Shown piece after piece: positions 6,059 through 10,406 of a stretch of DNA of 10,406 nt. Position 1 is the stretch's first letter, and each line of letters begins with the position of its first letter. This DNA is from Moraxellaceae bacterium (GTDB lineage: Bacteria > Pseudomonadota > Gammaproteobacteria > Pseudomonadales > Moraxellaceae): positions 1-10,406 of the forward strand of contig JASLCO010000314.1 in the NCBI GenBank assembly GCA_030146505.1. Reading direction: 5' to 3'. A program made the position numbers and the translations under genes. The notes beneath the pieces were generated by a model, which saw only the letters and a list, made by a program, of their open reading frames with translations, had not been told where the DNA came from and did not search any database.

Positions 6059-6484
6059 ATGAAGAAAATGCAGTGGCAACTGATCACGGCCTTTGTCGGT
6101 GAAAACGTGGCGGGTGGCTATTACCAGCGTCTTGCCGAGCTGTACCGCGATGACCCGGAACTGGCCCGGCGCCTGCGCAAGACGGCCGCGGACGAGGTGC
6201 GGCATGGCGAATATTTCAGCCGTTGCCACGAGCAGCATTTCGGGCGGCAGCTGCCCTTGCGCAAGATACTGATCGATGCCGGCCGCACGGCTGCCACGGC
6301 GGGCTCCCTGTTGCCAGAGCGCCTGCTGTCGCGCCGCCTGCGTCTGGCGGCGCTGGCCCGTGGCGAGGCTGCTGCTGTGGCGGCGCTGGAAAACGAGTTG
6401 CGCCGCACGCCGGCCAATCCCTATCTCGACATCGTGGCGAAAATCCTGCCGGACGAGCGCACGCATGCCGTGCCTTACCGGTAA
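6059..6484 (+). CDS. Small ferritin-like protein with a full di-iron ligand set
   Basis: This 141-residue protein carries the helix pattern of ferritin-like di-iron proteins. Glu15 lies in VGENVAGGYY, ExxH in DEVRHGEYF (Glu46, His49), Glu103 in ARGEAAAV, and a second ExxH in DERTHA (Glu133, His136). The spacing (31, 57 and 30 residues) fits two helix pairs joined by a long crossover. That fold includes rubrerythrins, bacterioferritins and COQ7-type hydroxylases. No rubredoxin CxxC centre is present. The second ExxH lies only six residues from the C-terminus, so the last helix is very short. The ATG has GAGGAGG (6047-6053) five bases ahead, and the upstream gene ends 12 bases before it. The fold assignment comes from motif spacing, not a match to a named family. 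Oxidase, peroxidase, hydroxylase or iron-storage roles are all open. Confidence 0.75.
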   Translation: MKKMQWQLITAFVGENVAGGYYQRLAELYRDDPELARRLRKTAADEVRHGEYFSRCHEQHFGRQLPLRKILIDAGRTAATAGSLLPERLLSRRLRLAALARGEAAAVAALENELRRTPANPYLDIVAKILPDERTHAVPYR

Positions 6485-6929
6485 GGCTTGTTCGGGGTTT
6501 CCATTTTCAAGAGATGGATCTTCCTGCTTCCCGGATGCTTTTTTCGGCACCTGTTGTCCCGGCGACTTTCCATAAAAACATTTTGAGTTGTTGGTGCCCG
6601 GCCCTGAGCGCAGGAAAGTCCGTGCGCTGACGGCATGAAAAATGCCCGGGGTTTTCGTCATCCCGGCGCAGTCCGGGATACAGACGACAGTGGTTTTTTT
6701 CAGCACATCACGGGTTGCGGCTTTCGCCGGAACGACGATTCCGGAAAGCAAGGCAGTCAACTATGGGAGGCCCTTAAAAAGGGATTTATATACTTAACTC
6801 CCATGCCCCATTTTTTAACCAGTCATTCCCGCGAAAGCGGGAATCTTGGAGTTTAAAGCACTGCTTGAGTTCATGAGATTCCCGCTTTCGCGGGAATGAC
6901 GGTGTGTTTAGGGAGTCATGTATATAAAT
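6485..6929. other. Gene-free gap between convergent units, filled with repeats
   Basis: No credible gene lies here. Bases 6485-6656 show only a weak hairpin (GGCAT 6632-6636 with ATGCC 6642-6646, then GGGGTTTT) that might serve as a poor terminator for the operon upstream. Bases 6657-6736 and 6781-6932 are repeat elements. Small hairpins at 6763-6804 (ATGGGAG/CTCCCAT) and 6771-6783 (CCCTT/AAGGG) precede a T6 run at 6811-6816, another possible but unconvincing plus-strand terminator. This is where the plus-strand operon and the minus-strand propeller gene converge. Confidence 0.6.
6657..6736. repeat. Palindromic intergenic repeat, copy B (GGCG variant)
   Basis: The left arm starts GTCATCCCGGCG and contains a hairpin, ATCCCGG (6660-6666) with CCGGGAT (6673-6679). 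The right arm, about 6717-6736, ends GCTTTCGCCGGAACGAC, an imperfect reverse complement of the family arm. The length, 80 bases, matches the 79-base core at 6822-6900. A T7 run (6694-6700) lies inside. This copy lacks the TATATAAA flank of the other two. Confidence 0.6.
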
Positions 6930-6932
6930 CCC
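6781..6932. repeat. Palindromic intergenic repeat, copy C, inside 22-base inverted repeats
   Basis: The core is two exact inverted 24-mers, 6822-6845 and 6877-6900. Each is itself a hairpin with arms ATTCCCGC and GCGGGAAT around GAAA, and the AAGCA/TGCTT pair (6856-6866) sits at the centre of symmetry. Outside the core, 6781-6802 and 6911-6932 match as inverted repeats at 20 of 22 bases (shared GGGATTTATATAC and ACTCCC). The 152-base whole has the outline of a small non-autonomous element. Its right end touches the terminator of the propeller gene. Confidence 0.75.
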
Positions 6933-6971
6933 ATAAAAAAAGCCCCGCGACAGCGGGGCTTTTTTTATGGG
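6930..6971 (-). terminator. Bidirectional terminator after the propeller/Ig gene
   Basis: GCCCCGC (6942-6948) pairs with GCGGGGC (6953-6959) around a GACA loop. The stem continues without a mismatch through A7/T7 and CCCAT/ATGGG to 19 base pairs. On the minus strand the hairpin ends in T7, seven bases after the stop codon. The A/T symmetry should let it work in both directions, fitting the convergent layout. Confidence 0.9.
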
Positions 6972-6978
6972 CGTGCGC

Positions 6979-9900
6979 TCAGCCGCGAGGCTGGCATCGC
7001 CGCGCCAGGCCGAGCAGGCCGAGACCGCCCAGCAGGAGCAAGTCCACGGGGCCGGAGCCGGTTTTTCCGGGATGGGTGCCGCCGTTGCTGCTGCTGTCAT
7101 CGTCGTCATCGTTGCCGGGGGCGGCGGCCGTGACGGTGAGGTTGAGGTGCTTTGCCGTGCTGTTGCCGCCCAGGCCGGTGCAGACAAGGGTGAAGGTCAG
7201 CGTGCCTTCTTGGGTTGGCTTGAAGATGCTGCTGCCACTCGGGTTGCGGCTGCCGCTCCAGTCGCCGGAGGCCGTGCAGCTGTCGGCATGGCTGCTGCGC
7301 CAGCTCAGGGTCGTGCTTTCTCCCAGGGCCAGCTTTTTCTGGGTGGCATCGAAGCTGGTGATGTCGGCGGCAACCGGCGTTGTCACGGCCACGCTGATTG
7401 TCTGGTTCTTTGTGCCACCGGGGCCGGTACAGGCCAGCGTGTATTCATGGTTGCCCAGGGTCTGCGGGGTGACGAGGGCCGAACCCGAATAAAGCTGGGC
7501 TGCGATGCTGATATCGCCTGTCCAACTGCCTGCGCCAAAGCTGGTGGCAGCCCCGGCGTCTGCGGTCCTGGTGCAGCGGTCGGCATTGCGCACTTCCCAG
7601 CTCAGCGTAGTGCTGTCGTAGCCGGGCAGGGTGGCCGGGCTGGCGGTGAAGCTCACGATATCGGGGACCAGGCTGGAGTCGTAGGCGTAGATGTCTTTGC
7701 TGGTACGGGAAATCTCCACGCCGGTGACGCTGGTGCAGGTCAGGGTGACGGCATACTTGCCGCTGGCGCTGACATTCTGCACGTGGCTGCCCGTCTTCGG
7801 CAGGCTGGGGTTGTCGTAGGAGCCGGTGGCCTTGCAGGCACCGTCATTGATGCCGGTGGTGGTCCATTCATAGGTGATGTTGCCGCCGGTGTTCACATCC
7901 AGCGGCGTGCTGCTGGGGGTGGCCTTGAGCGTCAGGCTGGGGGCAGCCACCACATTCAGGGACACCTCGGCACTGATGCTTTCGTCGCTGCCGGGGCCGG
8001 AGCAGGAGAGCGTGTATTTCTGCGGGCCTGCAGTATTGGGCGTGAGTTTGAGGGGGCTGGCATCGTTGTTGTTGAGGTAGCTAATGGGCGTTGTTGTGAA
8101 TTCGTCCCCTTCCACCTCTTCATCGTCGTCCGGATTGGCCGTCTGCAGGGAGAGCAGGCAGAGGTCCACGTCGCTGACCGTCCAGCTCAGGTTGAATTCC
8201 TGGCCGGCGGCGACATCGGTCTTGTCCGCGGCCAGGGTGACCGTGGGAGCCGACACTACGCGTACGATGGCCGTTTCGCTGCTCTTGCCGCCCGCATTCT
8301 GGCAGACCAGGGTGTATTCATGGCGGCCCAGGCTGCCGGGGGTGACCGTGCGGGTGCCTATGGCCGGATCATCGACATCCGTGCCTTCATCATCCCAGCG
8401 GCAGCTGTCGGCCCCCGTGTTGTCCCAGCCCAGCTTGACCTCGCCGGTCAGGCCGGTGGTGGTCCTGTCCTGGTTCAGGTTCACGATCGGCCCGGTGGTG
8501 ATCTTGCCGGCAAAGCCGTTGCGGCTGAAGGTGCCGGGGTATTCCGAGACCGGGTTTTGCACGGGGAAGATGTTGCTGCGTGTGTTACCGGTGACATAGA
8601 TGCTGTCCACCGCATCCAGCGCCAGGGCGTTCACGACTTCCTCGCTGCTGTTGCTGCCGCCCAGGGCGGTGGCAAAGGACAGGGCGCCGCTGTTGTCCAG
8701 CATGAGGACGAAGCCGTTGCCGGTGTCGGTCGGTGAGCCTTCCAGCGGATTGAGCGGCGTGAACGCGGTGGTCATCTGGCCGACCACCACCGGCTGGCCG
8801 GCCTGGGTCAGGGCCACGGCCGTGGCCCGGCCTCCCAGGCCGAGGAAGGTGGAATAGGTCAGGTTGTTGCCGCTGCCGTCCAGCCGGGCGAGGAAGGCCG
8901 TTTCCGTGCCTTCGGTCTTGCTGCCTTCGGCGGGCAGGCCGGCAGGCGCGGCCTGCACAGGGAAGTTGGCGCTCTTGCTGCTGCCGGCCAGCCAGACATT
9001 GCCGCTGCTGTCGGCCGCCAGGCCGAGGCCTTCCTCGTCATTGCTGCCGCCCACATAGCGTGTGTAGACCGGGCCGAGGTCGGTGCCGTTGAGGCGGCTG
9101 ACAAAGGCGTCCTGGAGTCCGGCAGGGCTGTTCAGGGCGGCAAGGTCGGTACTGGTGGTGGTGCCGCCGATGAAGACGTTGCCGCCGGCCAGGGCCAGGG
9201 CATTGGGCTGGTCGCTGCCGCTGCCGCCCAGGTAGGTGAAGGCGGCCAGGCTGCTGCCGGTGCTGTCCAGCAGGCCCACGAAGCCGCTACGGCTGCCGGC
9301 GGGCTTGGTGGCGGTGACGCCGGGAAAGTCGCTGCTGTCGGTGTCCCCGGTGACATAGGCCCGGCCCGTGGCGTCCAGGGCAAGGGCCGTGACATGGTCA
9401 CCGGTGATGTCGTCGCTGCCGTTTAGATAAGTGGAATACAGCAGGGATTTGCCGTCGGCTGTGAGCTTGGTGACGAAGTCCGTGTCCTTGCTGTTGGTGT
9501 TGCCGGCCTTGTAAGGCGTGCCGGGGCTGGGCGTGAGGGGGAAGTCGGTGGCCAGCGTGCTGCCGGCGACCACGGCATTGCCGTCGGCATCCACGGCAAT
9601 GGCGCTGGCCTGGCCGGATTTGCTGCCGCCGAGATAGGTGGAATAGACGAGGCTGTTGCCCTTGTAGTCGAGGCGGCTCACCACCGTGTTGTAGGTGGCG
9701 TTGACTGTCGACTGGTAGGCGTCGCTGATGCCGAGGCTGCTGAGGTAGTTGCTGCTGTCGGTATAGCCGGTCACGAAGGCGCTGCCCTTCGGGGTTACGG
9801 CAATGCCGGTCAGGCTGAAGCTGCTGAGGCCGCCGCCCAGATAGGTGGAATAGACCAGCACGGGGTCTATGACCAGGGGCTGGCGGCGGTCGTAGTCACC

Positions 9901-10406
9901 CACGGCAAAGCTCACCTGCCGGCCATTGAGGGCGTAGCGGCCGGCCACGGTTTTGCGCTTGCCGGCAATGGTCTGGTAGACCACGGGCCGGTGCTGGCGC
10001 ACAGGGCCGAGCGCGGTTTCCGCCACCAGATTGCCGTCGCTGTCCACGTAGAGGTTGTCGGCACCCTGCCAGCTCATGCGGATGAGGCCGGGGTCGGCGC
10101 CGGGCTGCACGATGAAGTCGTATTCCAGCTGGCGCTGGTTGCCGTAGTACACGAGGTCTATGCCCGGCCACACGCTGCCGTAGTGCACGCGGCCGTAATG
10201 CGCTACGCCGCGATGCCACTGGCGCGGATCATTGCCGATGAAGTAGTTGCTGTAGCTGGCCTGTTTCTCCGAGGTGCCGAGCCGGGGGGCGGGGTTGGCG
10301 CCGTCCAGGCGGGCACGCAGCACGGCGCTGGCCTGTGGCCGGCCCTGTTCGTCGCGGCCACGGCTGAGGTGCAGCACGGCCTCGGTATTCGTCAGGAAAA
10401 GGGAAT
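6979..10406 (-). CDS. Large secreted DUF7948-like, SBBP propeller and Ig-like protein, 5' end cut
   Basis: The frame is open to the window edge, giving at least 1,141 residues; the signal peptide and true start lie outside. The first codons (SLFLTNTEAVLHLSRG) and YFIGNDPRQW, WPGIDLVYYGNQRQLEYDF and PLVIDPVLVYSTYLGG fit the DUF7948-type domain that precedes SBBP repeats. Numbering from the GTG at 10377, seven propeller blades begin at about 176, 245, 314, 381, 438, 508 and 568, mostly with YSTYLGG-like strands followed by G-x-x-VTGxTxSxxFP. Seven is a closed propeller. Five Ig-like domains follow (about 630-1086). Each has a cysteine in the LSW...DSC strand and one in the YTLxCxGPGG strand, probably a disulfide. 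The second has an acidic insert (750-759). After GNDDDDDSSSNGG comes GPVDLLLLGGLGLLGLARR, a glycine/hydrophobic/basic tail like GlyGly-CTERM sorting signals cut by rhombosortase. Likely cell-surface or released; ligand unknown. Confidence 0.88.
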   Translation of the reverse strand, partial: SLFLTNTEAVLHLSRGRDEQGRPQASAVLRARLDGANPAPRLGTSEKQASYSNYFIGNDPRQWHRGVAHYGRVHYGSVWPGIDLVYYGNQRQLEYDFIVQPGADPGLIRMSWQGADNLYVDSDGNLVAETALGPVRQHRPVVYQTIAGKRKTVAGRYALNGRQVSFAVGDYDRRQPLVIDPVLVYSTYLGGGLSSFSLTGIAVTPKGSAFVTGYTDSSNYLSSLGISDAYQSTVNATYNTVVSRLDYKGNSLVYSTYLGGSKSGQASAIAVDADGNAVVAGSTLATDFPLTPSPGTPYKAGNTNSKDTDFVTKLTADGKSLLYSTYLNGSDDITGDHVTALALDATGRAYVTGDTDSSDFPGVTATKPAGSRSGFVGLLDSTGSSLAAFTYLGGSGSDQPNALALAGGNVFIGGTTTSTDLAALNSPAGLQDAFVSRLNGTDLGPVYTRYVGGSNDEEGLGLAADSSGNVWLAGSSKSANFPVQAAPAGLPAEGSKTEGTETAFLARLDGSGNNLTYSTFLGLGGRATAVALTQAGQPVVVGQMTTAFTPLNPLEGSPTDTGNGFVLMLDNSGALSFATALGGSNSSEEVVNALALDAVDSIYVTGNTRSNIFPVQNPVSEYPGTFSRNGFAGKITTGPIVNLNQDRTTTGLTGEVKLGWDNTGADSCRWDDEGTDVDDPAIGTRTVTPGSLGRHEYTLVCQNAGGKSSETAIVRVVSAPTVTLAADKTDVAAGQEFNLSWTVSDVDLCLLSLQTANPDDDEEVEGDEFTTTPISYLNNNDASPLKLTPNTAGPQKYTLSCSGPGSDESISAEVSLNVVAAPSLTLKATPSSTPLDVNTGGNITYEWTTTGINDGACKATGSYDNPSLPKTGSHVQNVSASGKYAVTLTCTSVTGVEISRTSKDIYAYDSSLVPDIVSFTASPATLPGYDSTTLSWEVRNADRCTRTADAGAATSFGAGSWTGDISIAAQLYSGSALVTPQTLGNHEYTLACTGPGGTKNQTISVAVTTPVAADITSFDATQKKLALGESTTLSWRSSHADSCTASGDWSGSRNPSGSSIFKPTQEGTLTFTLVCTGLGGNSTAKHLNLTVTAAAPGNDDDDDSSSNGGTHPGKTGSGPVDLLLLGGLGLLGLARRCQPRG

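Noticed and set aside
6632..6654. Intrinsic terminator for the two-gene operon
   Set aside because: The stem is only five base pairs (GGCAT/ATGCC) and is followed by CGGGGTTTT rather than a clean T-run, and it lies about 150 bases past the stop. It is mentioned under the gap but not called.
5309..6760. 483-codon minus-strand open frame
   Set aside because: It mirrors the two-gene operon, which has strong ribosome sites and a tight 12-base junction on the plus strand. Its N-terminus is translated repeat sequence.
6657..6900. Repeats as a CRISPR array
   Set aside because: Only two elements occur here, they are palindromic pairs rather than regular direct repeats with spacers, one is highly diverged, and no cas gene is present.
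6967..8736. 589-codon plus-strand open frame
   Set aside because: It is the antisense of the Ig-like part of the propeller gene. The Gly/Ala/Val-rich product is what GC-rich reverse frames give, and the Ig-like domains and cysteine pairs on the minus strand are clearly real.

Overview
The window looks like chromosomal DNA from a GC-rich gammaproteobacterium of the Pseudomonas/Oceanospirillales sort. The main reasons are an elongation factor P of the arginine-32 type lying next to its rhamnosyltransferase EarP, a YihG-like acyltransferase, and a secreted protein with a GlyGly-CTERM-like tail. An Alcanivorax-like organism would fit, but that is inference and the genus cannot be fixed from this sequence. 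No tRNA, rRNA, CRISPR array, integrase or transposase gene was found.

Layout. Bases 1-2826 hold three minus-strand genes: a CvfB-type S1 RNA-binding protein cut by the window edge, efp, and earP. efp and earP form a substrate/modifier pair: EarP puts rhamnose on Arg32 of EF-P, which helps ribosomes through polyproline stretches. Next come two plus-strand genes: a lipoprotein (2966-4162) with GxDGxW-xxx-DD repeats, and a PlsC-family membrane acyltransferase (4272-5186) that ends in a good terminator. Bases 5336-6484 hold a compact two-gene operon: a 236-residue helical protein that I do not recognise, and a 141-residue ferritin-like protein with a full set of candidate di-iron ligands. The right third (6979-10406, minus strand) is one very large secreted protein cut by the window edge. 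It has a DUF7948-like N-terminal region, seven SBBP beta-propeller repeats, five Ig-like domains each with a cysteine pair, an Asp-rich linker and a C-terminal sorting tail.

The intergenic gaps carry a small repeat family built on GTCATTCC...GGAATGAC palindromes: three elements of about 73-80 bases at 794-866, 6657-6736 and 6822-6900, plus a decayed half at 4215-4232. Two of them share a longer structure (a TATATAAA motif at an identical 19-base distance) and sit directly against the terminators of efp and of the propeller gene. One is also enclosed by 22-base inverted repeats, which gives it a MITE-like outline.

The strongest new observation is that the unrecognised 236-residue protein is an ungapped internal duplication (residues 7-107 against 123-223, offset 116). 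Its only operon partner is the small ferritin-like protein, and I do not recognise the pair as a described system.
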